A DNA stretch of 64,000 nucleotides from Gautieria morchelliformis (Eukaryota > Basidiomycota > Agaricomycetes > Gomphales > Gomphaceae). Under the pieces are notes generated by a model, which had not been told where the DNA came from, searched no databases, and saw nothing but the letters and a program-made list of their open reading frames with translations. This document shows positions 20,698 through 33,700 of the stretch, piece after piece. The DNA lies in contig WHVA01000131.1 of the NCBI GenBank assembly GCA_015179125.1, positions 1 through 64,000 of the forward strand. The letters run 5' to 3'. Every line of letters starts with the position of its first letter. Within the stretch, counting starts at the first letter, position 1. The translations under genes and the position numbers were made by a program.

Positions 20698-21314
20698 TGT
20701 AAATACGCATATTTACCTGTATTGCCTCGGAGAAATACATAATGCTTGGTAGCTTACATAGTGCCAGTGAGTCCTTGCGGACCCACTGTATAGTTCTTGC
20801 ATGGGAACCCTCCAGGGCTCCCCAGCTTAACCTTACTTGTAACTGTCACTACATTGTACTAGAATCACCACTAATTGGTCAAGTTCTGTTACCTTGTGAT
20901 AATACAAGTATTAAGCCACCCATCTTACAATCTGGTTGTGCGAGTGCCTGTAGAAGGATTAGTAAATGCTTAGGGAGGGGTTTACTTAGCTGTCTTGGGC
21001 CTATAAACCAAGTCTGAAGGCAGTAGCAAAGCCTTTTTGACCATGGGAATATTGGTTGAGGTGTGGGTCCAAGAGAGCTCCTCAAGGGGGACCAACTGGA
21101 ACAGAGTTAAGAGGAGGGTGTGCAAACCAAAAATATTGTATATAAGGATGTATTACTTAGAGCTCCTTGAATTGTAACATTCACTTCCCTGATACAATTT
21201 ACATAGTATACTTTTTCTTGATGCAAGTTTTTATTTTCTCAAGGCCTGTGACTTTACTGATGCATTTGACCCGATGCGTTTGACCTAAACCCCCGCGCGA
21301 AGCGCGGGTACCCA
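20698..21314 (+). repeat. Probable Gypsy 3' LTR (right edge uncertain)
   Basis: Starts TGTAAATACGC after the polypurine tract and has no coding capacity. Candidate CA ends are at about 21204 (ATTTACA) and 21314 (GGTACCCA, just after a CCCGCGCGAAGCGCGGG palindrome). With no second LTR in the window, the edge and target duplication cannot be fixed. Confidence 0.45.
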
Positions 21315-21449
21315 CCTAGTAATAGCAGAATTTGCCTAAATCTTTACATAACTGCATTCTACTCATCCAACCCTGAAGTCAAATTCTACTGGGATATATA
21401 TATATCACACCGGCATGCCCGAAGCGTGGATATGTTTTCATGGAGAAAG

Positions 21450-23163
21450 CTAAGACGACACACCAGGTGGCGGAGCAGGGGGGAGGGTGCTTACATCTGC
21501 GGGATGCAAATCCTCCTCCGAGCCACCTCCAGAGATCCCAGCTCCACTGCGTCCAGCAAGTCCTTCGGACACACGCTTGTCATCCTCTGTAAATCTCGTC
21601 GCCACGTCGTCTAATAGCCTTTTAAGCTCTTCCGCCTCACGTATCAGTGCGGCCACGCCATCACCGGCCTCTGTGGCTGACCCATTAACGATTGGAGCCT
21701 TCCAGGACAAGCGGTCGATAGCGTCTCGAGATATATCTGCCCATGTTGTTCCTTGACGCTTCAGTTCTTCTGCAATTTCGTCTTTGATCCGGCGCGGAGT
21801 GCCCACGCCGCCGTAGCCAAACGCAGTGTATAGCTGGACAGCGCTGGCACCTGCGCGAGCGTATTCAAGGGCGTCTGCGCCAGAGGATATCCCGCCACAC
21901 CCAATAATTGGGATGGAGGACGGAAGGAATGAACGTATAAGGGATAGGGTACGCAAGGTGATTGGTTTTAGCGGTATTCCCGATAGGCCACCAAGCTCTC
22001 CTTTATTCGCTTTGTTATGATAAGGTAAGTCAAGGTATAAGACGTTGATGTTAGACGACGTACGAGAAACAAGTGCATCTGGTCTTGCAATGGTCGTATT
22101 ACTCACGATGACGCCATCCACGCCGCTATTTCTGACCACTTCTGCCAATTCTTGGACGGCGATGTCATCCAGATCAGGAGCGACCTTCAGAACAAGACGG
22201 GCTCTCTTTCCCGACGTCTCAGCCACTGCATCCCGTTCTTTCGTTGCCTTATGCAGCAACTCTTCCAGCAGCTCCCGTCCTTGTAAAGCTCTCAACCCAG
22301 GGGTATTAGGCGACGAGACATTAATCACAAGCACGGGCGACAACGGCGCAAATGCGCGTACCCCGGCCAAGTAATCTGTTACTGAATCAGGTGGGGATGA
22401 TTTATTTTTGCCGAGGTTAACGGAGAGGAGGTGATACGGCCCCGACGACGTAGATGGGACATCTAGTGCGGCATAGCGTGCGCGGAGCCGAGAAGCGAGA
22501 AACGCATGCCCCTTCGAGGGAAACCCGTAGCGATTAATGAGCGCGTCATCTTCTGGGAGGTGGAACACCCGTGGCCTTGGGTTTCCTGGCTTGACTTTGC
22601 CAAGTGAACTTGCTCGCACTCAGCAGGCAGGAAATAACACACCTGAGCCTTTGGAGTCACGCTGCCAACCTCCACCCAGCCGAAACCAAGGTCAAATAGT
22701 CCGTCGATCGCCTCTCCGTCTTTGTCAAAACCTGCAGCAAGTCCGACAGGGTTCGAGAGACGCTCTCCCCATAGCTTATAGCTTACATTTCATGACTTGT
22801 CACTGGCTTGGGTGACAGACGTACCTCGACAGCAAGAGACTCGTCATCGACTCCCTTGTCCTTCGGGGCCCATCCACTTCTCAAAATTTTGAGAGCAGCC
22901 TGGTGAGAAGTCTCCGCATCAAGACTCGTTCGGAGGATTGGTGTGAGCACATAGCGATGTATTGAAGAACGAGAATCGAAATAATAGACTAAGAAAAGAC
23001 CAGTTCCAGTAACCAGCGCTGTTGCCGACAGAATGTTCCGCACGGTATTTGGTGCCCTCGTGAAAAGAGGGCGCGTGCGAACAGTGTGAGGCGAGGTGTG
23101 TCTTCCGACCTTTGGAAGAAGCTTATGACCGAGCCTGAAGCTCATGGGTTCCGCTGCAGACAA
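21450..23163 (-). CDS. DHODH: Dihydroorotate dehydrogenase (quinone), mitochondrial, class 2
   Basis: Oxidises dihydroorotate to orotate in pyrimidine synthesis and passes electrons via FMN to ubiquinone at the mitochondrial inner membrane. Exons 23163-22825, 22774-22643 and 22589-21450 splice in frame (536 residues) with introns of 50 and 53 nt. The N-terminus is basic, with one hydrophobic segment ([20 protein letters not shown]) as in membrane-anchored class 2 enzymes. Then [44 protein letters not shown] (catalytic-serine region), [34 protein letters not shown] and the FMN phosphate site [19 protein letters not shown]. The C-terminus (about 90 residues beyond the barrel, glycine/proline-rich) is longer than usual. 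All key motifs are intact. MSFRLGH at 23145 is an alternative start. Confidence 0.95.
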
Positions 23164-23590
23164 CGAAAGCGAAGTGCTATAGAGATATTTTGCGTGGCTA
23201 TTTTATGTAAAGTGATTACATAAAACCAGCTAAAGCAGCCGAGCATACTTATACTGTAGTTGTAAAGGATTGCTGCTGTATTTGCACACAAATAGGTACT
23301 CTAGCTCAAGCGTTCGGTATATTATTATTCGCCCACTTGTGTAAAGTTATAATACCTGATGAACAACTGAAGAGAGGCCCGAAATATGCAAAACTCGAAA
23401 GTGGGGAACTCCAACCAGCTGTAGCGATGCTGCCGTACTATCGTAAGGATATCAGTACGTACGAGAAAGGATTGTATTAGATTCGTGATCATGACTGCAG
23501 ACAAAAGAAAAAACGAATGCAAAGGATGGGAACTTGAGAAAAGATGCGAAAATGAAGCAATGGGCAAATCTAACCCAGGTCGGATTACGC

Positions 23591-26500
23591 TCAGGGGAGG
23601 TATACGCTCAACCCGGCAGCCTGTATCTTGTCAGGGACTTGTGAGTTGAACAAGACGACTAGCTCGAGCACGCCTCGGCGAGTCTCGTCTCCAAGCTGGT
23701 CAGGGCCATCGGGATTGAGCACGTAACTGAACACGGAAAGCAATTGGTCAATGTGTGGCCCGAGCGCGCTGGGGTTCGACTGGACAAGGTGGAACACCGC
23801 GCGGAAGACGGGTCGGTTTTCGAGATAATCATTTTTGAGGGGTAGAGCAGACATTAATATCGGAAGCACCTACGTAGCAGGATAAAAATCAGTGTCACGG
23901 ACACGTCGACAAACAAGAGGGTAATAATAAACCTGATCCAAAGGCACCGCCTCAGTTTTTTTGCAAATCATGCGCGCAACGGCACCAGCAGCGTTGTCCC
24001 TGGCATTCAGTCTAGCGGATGGCGCTCCTTCGGGCACTTCGAACAAGGGTCGTAAGGCGGCGAGGAGGTTGAGGTATTGGGACGACAGATCAGCGTCAGA
24101 GTTCTCGACAAGCATGCCTGACGCGAAAGCACCGTTGCTCTGAACTTGAAGATCCGCATCACCAAGAGCAGCAAATAATAGCTGAAGGATTGGCTGGAAG
24201 AGAGGGATAAACTATGGTCAACTAACAAGATATGAAACTCTAACCTCTGTGAATTGTGTGATAGCCCCCTTCATGCCACCAACGATCTCGCCTATGCACC
24301 CAATTGTCGAGGATCGATCGCTTATGGACCGGCCCTTACCCTATGATATACGTTAGACAATACTCGAGACTGTGAAATAGTCACTCACGTAGTACTTGGT
24401 GATCAGAGGGAAGAAAGTCTTGAATGGCTCTGTGAATTGATCGCCCAGGACGCTGGCTAAAGCTGCTACAACATCTGATGCCGCCGAAATCAACATGGAA
24501 TCCTCCTCTGCCTGATCTTCGGGAAGTTCCTCAGAAGCCTCCTGGTCTGGATCCAGCTGGCATACAGCCTTTTGCTCCAGAACCAGACCGACTATCTCGA
24601 AGATCTCTTTGACATCTGAAATATGTTAATAACGTTAACAAAGATCACAACAAGTCAACACTTACAGTTCTCTACGAAAGCTGGTCCGACCTCAGTGATG
24701 GTCTCAGCAAGACCAACAAACAAAGTGGAGACAGAAGTCCTGAGATAGATAAATTAGCTCAAGATCATGCCAGTCGATGAAAAAGGATATGTCAGAAAGA
24801 ATGTCGCATTTCGTCTCATACGCTCTTAGGCGTCGAAGTGAGCTGAGTTTACGAAGATATCTCATCACACAAAGCAGGAACAAATTCCCTAGAGGACGAG
24901 ACGGTTCACTCACTTCTCATCGTCCTCGGCAAACGCCTCCAGTAATTTTGGAACAATGTGGTTGACCAGGTCACGAACGTTCTGGTGGAGCGGTACTTGC
25001 TTTAACATATTAGATCCAAAATCAATATACTGTTAATACAGACGAGTGGAATTCGAAGGACTCACAGAAGGCAATCCAGCGACCCACTCTGTGGGTTCTG
25101 AGAGTTGGTAGAACACTTGTATGATCGAGAACAACGAGTCAAATGCCGCCTTGCGGACGCCGTCGCTGTAGTGATCTAACATGCTGAGTAGCTCGAGCGT
25201 CGTCTGCTCCACATAAGGCAAGAAGTGACGTTTGGTGGCAACGAAGATCGAGCCAATTGCGCTGGCAGCATTCTGCTTCTCGATGCAGATCGCCGAACTC
25301 GTCTTGAAGAGATCGTCTAGGTCTACCTCAACGTCGGGCTCGTTGTCACTGACGGGAATGGCGCTCGACGAAGATTCACCAGTCGCATAATTCGCTGCAT
25401 CGCCATTGCCAACTGACACGATCCCCGTTAGCGAGTAGGAAAACAAGTAGGGCCCAGTGCTCACGCTGCGCCTCATCTAGGCTGTGCTCAGCCTGCTGTA
25501 GACTGTTGACAACCATGGGAATCACTGTAGGTAGGTATGGGGCGAAATCTTCGCCAAATACATCCGAGAGCACGTCAAAGATAATGAAGCTACACTCGGA
25601 GAGACGCGCGTCGCCTGTTCCGATGAATACAAAGGCCTGCTTCATGAGGTCAGCGAAGTAAGGCTGGAAGGCTTCCTTGCCAACAGCTTGGGCGAAAGTC
25701 CCGAGGGAATCCATAGTGATACCTTTGAGCTCCACCTCATCAACCGAATTGCCCAAAGTGAGGAATTGCTGCACTTTGGAGACGGTGGTCTGGAAGTATG
25801 GCAAGAAGCGATCCTTGGAAGAGTGCGCAGCGCTACCAATCGCGCCCATGATGACAGATTTGATCTCGACGGGAACAGTGTCAAGGAGCACGACGAGGCG
25901 CTCCATGATCGGGTTCAAATAAGGGTCGACATCCTTTGGGAGGATCTCAAGCATGGAGTCAAGGGCAATACACGCGTGTTTCTGAGTCGCAGGCTCATTC
26001 AAGAGGGTCAGGATGGCAGGCATCAACTCTGCGTGGCGTCCCGCACACTCTTCCTCGCAATGTTCACAGAGGCATCCAAGGGCCGAGCATGCCGCTTTCC
26101 GAACCTCAGCCTCCGCATCTGTCATACCGCGATCGATGATCTGCCAAACGTCCGACATGTGCTGGGTGAGAAGCTCTGCAATGCCTTCCACACACGTGCC
26201 AAGCATCATGAGAGCAGCGCGGCGGTGACTTGCATCGGTTGATAACATGTAGTTATAGACAAGGGTTCGGACAGGCGGGAACACTTGCGACGCTGGTAAG
26301 CTCAGTGCAAGCACATCAATTACGCGCAGGGCACTCTGAATTCTTTTATGAGGAAATGGAAGGATATTTAAATTGGGAAATATGCTCACGCGAGAGGGTG
26401 ACTCCTCGTCTGGATCAGAGGGCATGGGCTCGGCGACAACAGGCAGGAGTCCTTCGAGCATAGGGGCCGCGAGGTTGTTGCTTTGGATCTTGGTTCGTTT

Positions 26501-27781
26501 GCTATGAAACAGGTAATGTCAACTGATGAAACTAAAAGAACCCAAGACGCACTATTTAACGGTCCAGTTAAGCGCATTGAGAATCATGTTACGGATGTCC
26601 TCCGAAACACCTTGGTTCCCCGCATATTGGAGCAAGAATTGAACCAACTGAGGTACATGCTTCGAAAGAAGGGGGGTTTCCTGGGTATGGGGTTATGACT
26701 AAACCTCCACCACAAGTCTGACCAAGACTGACTGTAATAAGGAGCGTGTCAAAGACGTCGAAAATTTGGCGTGCACTCGTTTCGTTGCCGGCCTCAATAA
26801 TTTGACCAAGAATATTCATCATACTCGGTAGAATCTCTTGATATTGCCGCTGCGCTGCAGGTCAGAATGAAGAACATTGCAATAGAAACATTGCGCACAA
26901 TGGCATTTTTTTCATCAGCGTCGATGTACTCCGCTAATGCACCAAGCGCTCTGTGAAGTAGATGAGAACACAAACAGACATATTTCTCTGCGCTAACCTG
27001 ACTGATATTACCCGGACTTCCAAAGAGTCATTATCGTGGGCAAGGCTGCTGAACAACTTGAAAAAGTCAGGGAGCTGCTCCTGCATCTCCGTCCCTGTCT
27101 TTTCTAAGATGGTGCACAGGGTGAATGCGCCAGTTTCACGCTGAGCAACCACGGCGGAAGTGGCGGTCTGGAGCAGAGCAGGGAGGAGGGCGGGCCACTG
27201 TCCTAAAGGAAGCTCGATCTCGGCAATGGCAGCAATGACGCGTGCTGTCGCATGTCGGGCAAGTGGACTACACAGCCGCTTAGCAGTAGCTGGCTGAAAC
27301 TTCCAAAAAACTCACTTTTGTTCGCCAAATGTGACTTCAAGGATCTTTGATTTGATAGTCTGTCGGGTATCCTGAGGAACCGATTCCCATAGAGTACCGC
27401 TGGAATGTGCTGTTCGTTTTCGTAGTTCAACAGCAGCCAATTGGCGGATCTGTGGTGCAAGTTTAACATTCTCGTCACGATACGAAATGGAAACGTACGT
27501 TAATCTCAGGGGACGTGGCTATGATCTCAAACAAGGCTGGGATGCATAATGGATTTTTATAGTAATCCTTGCTTAAGCTAGCGGTTGCCTACGCGATGGC
27601 AATGACCATGAATATTGGGGAAGGAACACCATAAGGAAAAAATCGTACAGCTTTGATAATGTTCGTATCTGGTGCAGTGGTTTGCACCAAGAGATTGTGG
27701 AGATTTTGCACGAAAGAGGGCTGCAACGTGAATGTGTTAACAAATGGACAATGCTGGATAGTTTGGCAGGCGCACATCCAT
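23591..27781 (-). CDS. KAP123: Importin-4 / karyopherin Kap123
   Basis: A beta-karyopherin that carries ribosomal proteins and histones into the nucleus under RanGTP control. Multi-exon HEAT-repeat protein. Readable 5' exons: 27781-27776 (MD only), 27720-27649 (PSFVQNLHNLLVQTTAPDT), 27588-27499 (KNPLCIPALFEIIATSPEIN) and 27449 onward (IRQLAAVELRKR), all with GT...AG introns of 49-60 nt. Later parts include LPLGQWPALLPALLQTATSA, VAQRETGAFTL, a long exon at 26461-25480 (RRAALMMLGTCVEGIAELL, EVRKAACSALGCLCEHCEEE, KDRFLPYFQTTV) and the C-terminal GVLELVVLFNSQVPDKIQAA. No stop or frame break was found. The two-codon first exon is inferred from family N-termini (MDxxFVQxLHxLL). Confidence 0.93.
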
Positions 27782-29145
27782 GTTCGTGACGATGAGTCGT
27801 GGTACGAGGTAACCCGTAGAGAAAATTTGGGCGGGAAGTTCCTATACAGCTCCAAAAATCCGGCGCACGCAGACACCTAATAATATTTTAATAAAAAAAC
27901 CTTACTTCTGCACGTGTCAAGTGTTCACCTCACAGTCAACTTGTGGATTAATGGACCAGCTGCCATTACCACACTTTTTGTCGTGGAAGGCCGACCTAGC
28001 CATTTAGTAAAACCGAATTCGCTACTTACTCGCGTGGATTAGTATGCGCTGGGTCTTTAGGAGACCCATCTACCCTGGTATTATTCAGGATGCTCCACTG
28101 TCATCTGCCCGCTGTGCCTGCCGCGGTTCATGTCTAACAAGCTTGGTTTCTGGCATGGTCTTCGCTGCCCGCATTTCTGTTTTTCTGTTTTGCTGTCTTG
28201 CTGTCCTTTCCTTGACGTCTCCCACACTTCAATACGGAATAGGGAACATGACTTCACGCCCCTGGATATTATATAAAACACCTACTCCACGGAAGTGAAG
28301 GAATCTGGTAAGAGCTGCTGTGCGTAATTATGATTGCATCTGCGCTCGCTTTCCCTTCTTTCGATTATTCGCACTCTCTGTGGCTGTGGCTTCAGTCTGC
28401 AGATGACATCAACCTTTATCGCCGTGAGGCATCCGAGGGGAAGTCATCGAAGACATCTGCAGCACATCTAATCACGGCGAGCAGAGACTCCTCGGATTCT
28501 ATATCACACTATACAAGGCGATTTCTCCCGAACAGTTCATTCTGCGAGCTCAGAACGCGTGGACAGCCCTCCGTTTCGAAATTCCTACAGTGGCAGCAAT
28601 AATTGCCCACGATGCTGCAGGAAACACGGTCTGACCTATCATCTGGCAGCTTCTGGCCAGGAAGCCAGCGATGGTCCCAGAAGACTGTCCCTTTTTCCAA
28701 TGAGCCCCAAGGCCTTGATCAGCTCCGATACGACATATTCCCGAGACAAACGGCTATACAGACTTCCCTTTATATTCTCCCTGGCCCCTTTGCGGTGAAT
28801 CTTGATTCCCAGCAACGCACATCCTAGTAAATTTAAACACAGAATGCTGGTTATTGCACAGCCAGTATACGTAACCCACACGTGAGAGTTATCTCAGGTT
28901 TTGCTCATAGTTGGTATACATGCGCCATGTAGCTATTAATGTGACAAGGCGTAGCTGTTCAACTTGATCAGCCATTTGCTCCTATACAACAGACGACTGT
29001 GCGGCTAAGGCTGACCAATATACACGTATTGCAATGAAATAACGACACGGGGAAGAAGGAAATAGAGGGAGAAAAGGCCAAAGAAAGAAAAGAACCAGAG
29101 AAATCGAGGTTCGATCTCTCGCAAATCATCCCAACCTGAAGACTG
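27782..29145. other. Intergenic interval without a recognised gene
   Basis: Between the importin start and the RhoGEF stop (1.36 kb). Open frames at 28044-28298 and 28330-28602 are short, lack homology I recognise and show no convincing intron structure. The interval holds the importin promoter and the RhoGEF 3' UTR. Confidence 0.5.
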
Positions 29146-32100
29146 TCACCGCGACACCATTGATGCTGCATCTACAGGTATCGTCCGTCGCAGTGCAACT
29201 ACCGAATCGTCCATAACCATTATTATTTCGTCTCGACCTGCATTATACCCGGGCCCATAGCTTGGGTTTGCGGGATATTGGGCGGCGCCATAATGGTGTG
29301 ACAAACTCGAATTCCGGGCCCCATACTGTTGAGCCATGCCAAATTGTGAGTGCGTGGAGGGATATGCATTGTGGGGGACATTGGGATTTGAAGGCGGCGT
29401 GTCGGCAAACAAACAGCGCACATTGCTGCCCTGTATGATCTGGGTTAACTGCCCAGTTTCAACGTGTCGGATCTCGACAAAAGTCGGCTCGAAGGCGAGG
29501 AGATAAGGATAATGGAGGGCTTCATCTTCTCTTAGAGGCTGGTTACATGACAGCTTATGAAGTTCGAACATACCGAATGCCGTTGGATAACCTTCCCAAT
29601 GTACCCTAAATTGAGGTCGCGCACGCCACCCACTGCGATTTACATAAAAGGCAAATTCTGTAAGTGGAGATTAGGCACTGCATGCTCAAAGCAGACAATC
29701 AGGGGCTTAACCATCGTAACATAGAAGAAAATCAGCATCTATCCGGTAGATGGCCATCGGTCTAACGACTTCTCGTTTCTGCACAAAGTCCAACGAAGCA
29801 TCATCGGGATCAAGTAAGCCTTGCGTATCTAGAGTCTCTAGGTCGACAATTTCGAAGCCTTTTACGCAACCGACGCAGAGTTTAGTTTTTAAGAAATGGA
29901 TCGAATTGGACTCCACTGGGATATAAAACTCCTGTGATATTGGCTAACATCAATTTGACTGAATGGATATGGCACCGAAGTTACCTTGAAGGAGCGTAGC
30001 GTGTCATTGCCACCTTGCAACAACTTCCGGAAAGTTGGCTTGTTCTTGCCCCGTGCACTGTAGTCGATCGGTTCCAGCGCTTTAATGGTACTCGAAAGCG
30101 GACTGGTTTTGACCACACAAACAAGTGTTCGGCCAAGGCAAATGCCTGCCTTGAAGAATGATGTATGTGCAGAGACTCGCTTCGCTCGCTTCAAACCAGC
30201 AGAAGGGTCTCTTGGGTCTAGGGCGTCCAAAGGAAACGTAATGACTGCACGATCTGCAAGTACCGAGATAGTTGAGATGAAGGATGATCATAGCCTAGGC
30301 CCAAAACGTAAACATACCGGAAAGGACAATCAGAAGTTGGTATTCATCCAGCACATCCAGCTGTGCGACATCTGTTAACCCTACCACTTTGACGGGTTCA
30401 CGATTCGGCGTTCGGAGGTCAGAAAAGTACACGCCGTCGTCGGTGCCATAAGCCACTCGTCGACCGCCATCTTGATACGCCGTCAGTATCCAAAGCAGGC
30501 TTATATGAAATCTAGACGTACTAAATGGTGCTGCACAATTGACCTTATTTATGCCACTAAAGAAGCCTTCGCTGAGCATAGTGGTGTCAAAAATGGCACT
30601 ACGCTCGCGCATACGGTCCTGCTGCTTCTGGATATTCTCGACCCATTTCTTCCGTGCCACCCAAGTACTCGCCCATAGCGTCAGTTGATATGCATGACGG
30701 CCAAGATGCACAAAAGTTAATGGGTAACCGTTCTTGCTGTCGCCGCCCTTCATGAGCGTAGCAGGGACAGCCGTCGCGGAGGTACTGCGGTTGACAAGAG
30801 AGCCCTTCCCACCAGATGTGGATGGTCGTGTGACTGTGCTGTCCTCCTGTGCAGTGATGTCAAGAAGCTCCAACGGTATTGGCTGTGAGAACGGATTTGT
30901 TATCAATAGTGTTTGGATATATCACAGAGAGATTTACCCGTCGGTACACCTTGTGCTGCTCATGCTTGGTCTTTTGCTTGACCATCAAGAGGGCATGATC
31001 GAACAAGAAGACCTGGAGATCCCACTGTCGCTCTGAGTACCACCACGTTTCTTCAAAGAGCCCTTGTATACAAGCTCTCGACCTTCCTCCTGAAGTCTCA
31101 GGTCCTACGCAGGTAAGTTCTCAGTCACGGTACCTGATTCATTCTAGACAAACAATGCTTACAACAAACTCGCCGGGACGAAATACGAGCTGCTGATCCA
31201 ATTGTAGTAGGTTGAACCGGTTCTCTGTCCTGCCACTCTCGACGTTGACTTTGCCCAAGAACTCGCGAACAATCTTTACGGCCTGCGGAATGGCTAGTTT
31301 ATCGGGACTGTCATCCGGGGTGTATTTGAGTACGACTTCGAGCAGGAGTGGATAACGGGCTAGACGCGTTGTAGGCTTTGTCAAATAGCCGTTGAGCTCC
31401 AGCTTTCGAGACTCTGGCCGTCGCTCGGCTTCCTATGCATCATGAATGGTCACTTTACATGAACATCGCCAAAACGAGGTACATCGCATGCGCACCTCTA
31501 CGAATTGTGCGAAGGCTGGATTCGAGTTTTTTTCCTTCTCAAACTCATATTTACCGTAAAGCTGATGCGCCCCGTAGTTGACAAACGGTGCAAAATGGGG
31601 GACAGCATCAAGCAAAATATCCCCAATCTTTTCGACAACGGCATACGACTTTTGGCGCTTGTTGAGCGCATCGCGAAGCCGTACGTTGACGCTGATAATA
31701 TCGTTGATGTTCCAGAACACTTGAGACAAAAAGTCTTGGCGGCGATCCTCGGGAATGACATTGGACGTCTGAAGTGGTTTGATCCATACGTCACGGAGGT
31801 ATTCCATGTCGCGCACGAAGTCACGTTCAGTGTAGATGACCTCGTTGATCGCTTCCTGACGCTTTTTCTCTGTGTCCGAGACGCTATCAACTACCTCCTG
31901 CGGAACAGAGTGCACCCATAATGTTCCAGGCTCAACGAGGTCTCCAAGACTTTCGCGACTAATGCTCCGTTTGAGGCCTGGCTCTTGTTTGAGGTTCAAA
32001 CGGGACTGTTGCTCGAGTCGCCGCGGACATGCGATGCTGTAGCAAAGCCGATCGCGTGTACACGTTGGGGAGTAGCAATCAGTAAGCAGCGTGAATACAC

Positions 32101-33605
32101 CAGAAGGGAGCTCGTCTTCATCTCCCGGTGTGTTGTCTGCGTCGGCGGGCCTTGGGGTATCGACAAGTGTGTTATTATCATCAACTAAGCTCGACTCGTG
32201 CCCTGAATCGCGAGGACCAGACAAAGACGGGCGAGGACCACCATTGCCAGGGGCTGCGACATCCTCCCCACTGACAAAGGGACTGGCAAGCCGTGTCCGA
32301 AACTGATAAAGCTCATTAGCACTATCGCGAAGACGATGGTCATACGTGACATCGTGGAAGAACTTCTGCGCATCAAGGGCACGGCCAAGAAGAAGTGCCA
32401 GACAACGGTCGGTAGTCTTGATGATGTAGGCAATCTTATCAACAGCCTCACGACCATCAAACGCGTCATTGTATGTAAGACCATCCTTGACACGCTCAGC
32501 AGTGGACACGCGAGTCTGGAAAGCTTCAGCAACACGACTTAAGAGGGCTGGATAGACGATCGGCGTGCGGCGATGGCCGCCGGAATTGGAATTTGTCGTT
32601 GGTACAGGCGAGGGAAGAGGCAGCTGGACACTGCGAGCAGTGGTGAGGATGGACTTAGCCTGGGTCGTTGTAGCGGACATGGACTTTGACCGATCCTGAG
32701 TGGTGCGTTGTCGCGCTCCCTTGGGCTTAGCCATGTTAGGGGCAGATTCTGATGACAGACGGGGAGACGTGATAGAGGATGAGTCCACCTGCGTCGTGGA
32801 GTCTGGAGAAGATATGGTAGACACGAATGGAATCGAGGGCGCAGAGACGGCAGTATTAAGCTGTAACGACCCCGGCTTTGAAGAACTAGCCATGTATGGC
32901 AGGGCAGATCCTGAGGTCCATCAACGCCAGGGACATTCCAACAGCAAGATGATGCTACCCACCTTCCTGGCTGCTATCACCCTCAAAATCAATGCCCAAA
33001 GCTCCGTCCTCTCCATCGACTCGAGGTAGCGTCGCCTCGGGATCAATGTAATGCGATTGGACGTTTGCAGGTGAAGAAGAAGGGCCAGGTGCGGGAGATG
33101 CAGCGCGATAGGGGGTCCAATTCGATTGCTGGCTAGCAGGATTATTCAAATAAACCTGTGCCTGGTATGCTTGGGCTGGGGTGAGGCCTTGGCGCGTCAG
33201 TGGCTCAAGACTGGCGTCCGGAGGTTGCTCAGGTTGGGGTACGATGACGCCCTGGGCACTGGCAACCGACCGTGCTGGAGGATGCTCCTGCGGTGGGACG
33301 AGCTGATTCCTGAACGGCGGCTGAGCATACATGTGTGGCGTCGTGTACTGGGGATAGGAAGACGTGTTCAGCGACGATGAAATAGAAGGTGTATATGGTC
33401 TTCTGCCATCTTGCTGGGGGTGATGATGCTGCTGATACGCAGGCTGATACTGATAATGCTGCTGGCCATTGACCGGTGGTGTCCGTTGGACGTGAGAAGG
33501 TGAGTATTGCAGGGGAGGAGGGGAAACATTGGCAGGACGATGGTGCTGAGCAGAAGGCCTTCCGAATATATCTTCGTAGGCCGCAGCCCGCCTGTTCCCT
33601 GCCAT
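29146..33605 (-). CDS. ROM2: Rho guanine nucleotide exchange factor, Rom2/Rgf type
   Basis: Activates Rho1 GTPase at the plasma membrane for cell-wall synthesis and integrity signalling. Starts MAGNRRAAAYEDIFGRPS with a long disordered Gln/Pro/His-rich region, and an intron ends at about 32894. Then Ser/Thr-rich sequence, a DEP domain (TPIVYPALLSRVAEAF ... GREAVDKIAYII ... FFHDVTYDHRLRD), the DH catalytic domain (RQEAINEVIYTERDFVRDMEYL ... FWNINDIISVN ... YLTKPTTRLARYPLLLEVVL), a PH domain (ELVYKGSLKKR ... WVARKKWVENI) and a C-terminal CNH domain (GGRRVAYGTDDGVYFSDL ... HTSFFKAGICLGRTLV ... KLCVGCVKGFEIVDLETL). It ends in a Tyr/Pro/Ser-rich tail at 29146. The DEP-DH-PH-CNH order is the fungal Rom1/2-Rgf plan. 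No damage seen. BCS1 ends only 95 bp upstream. Confidence 0.93.
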
Positions 33606-33700
33606 AGGGCTCGACGTTAACGACAGCGAGCGAACGAAGACCGACTCCTTTCGGGCGGCGACTAAACCTCGGTCTGGTCATAATCGCAACCAATTACTTA

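Noticed and set aside
28044..28602. Small secreted-protein genes between KAP123 and the RhoGEF
   Set aside because: The frames are short, without a clear signal peptide, splice structure or homology.
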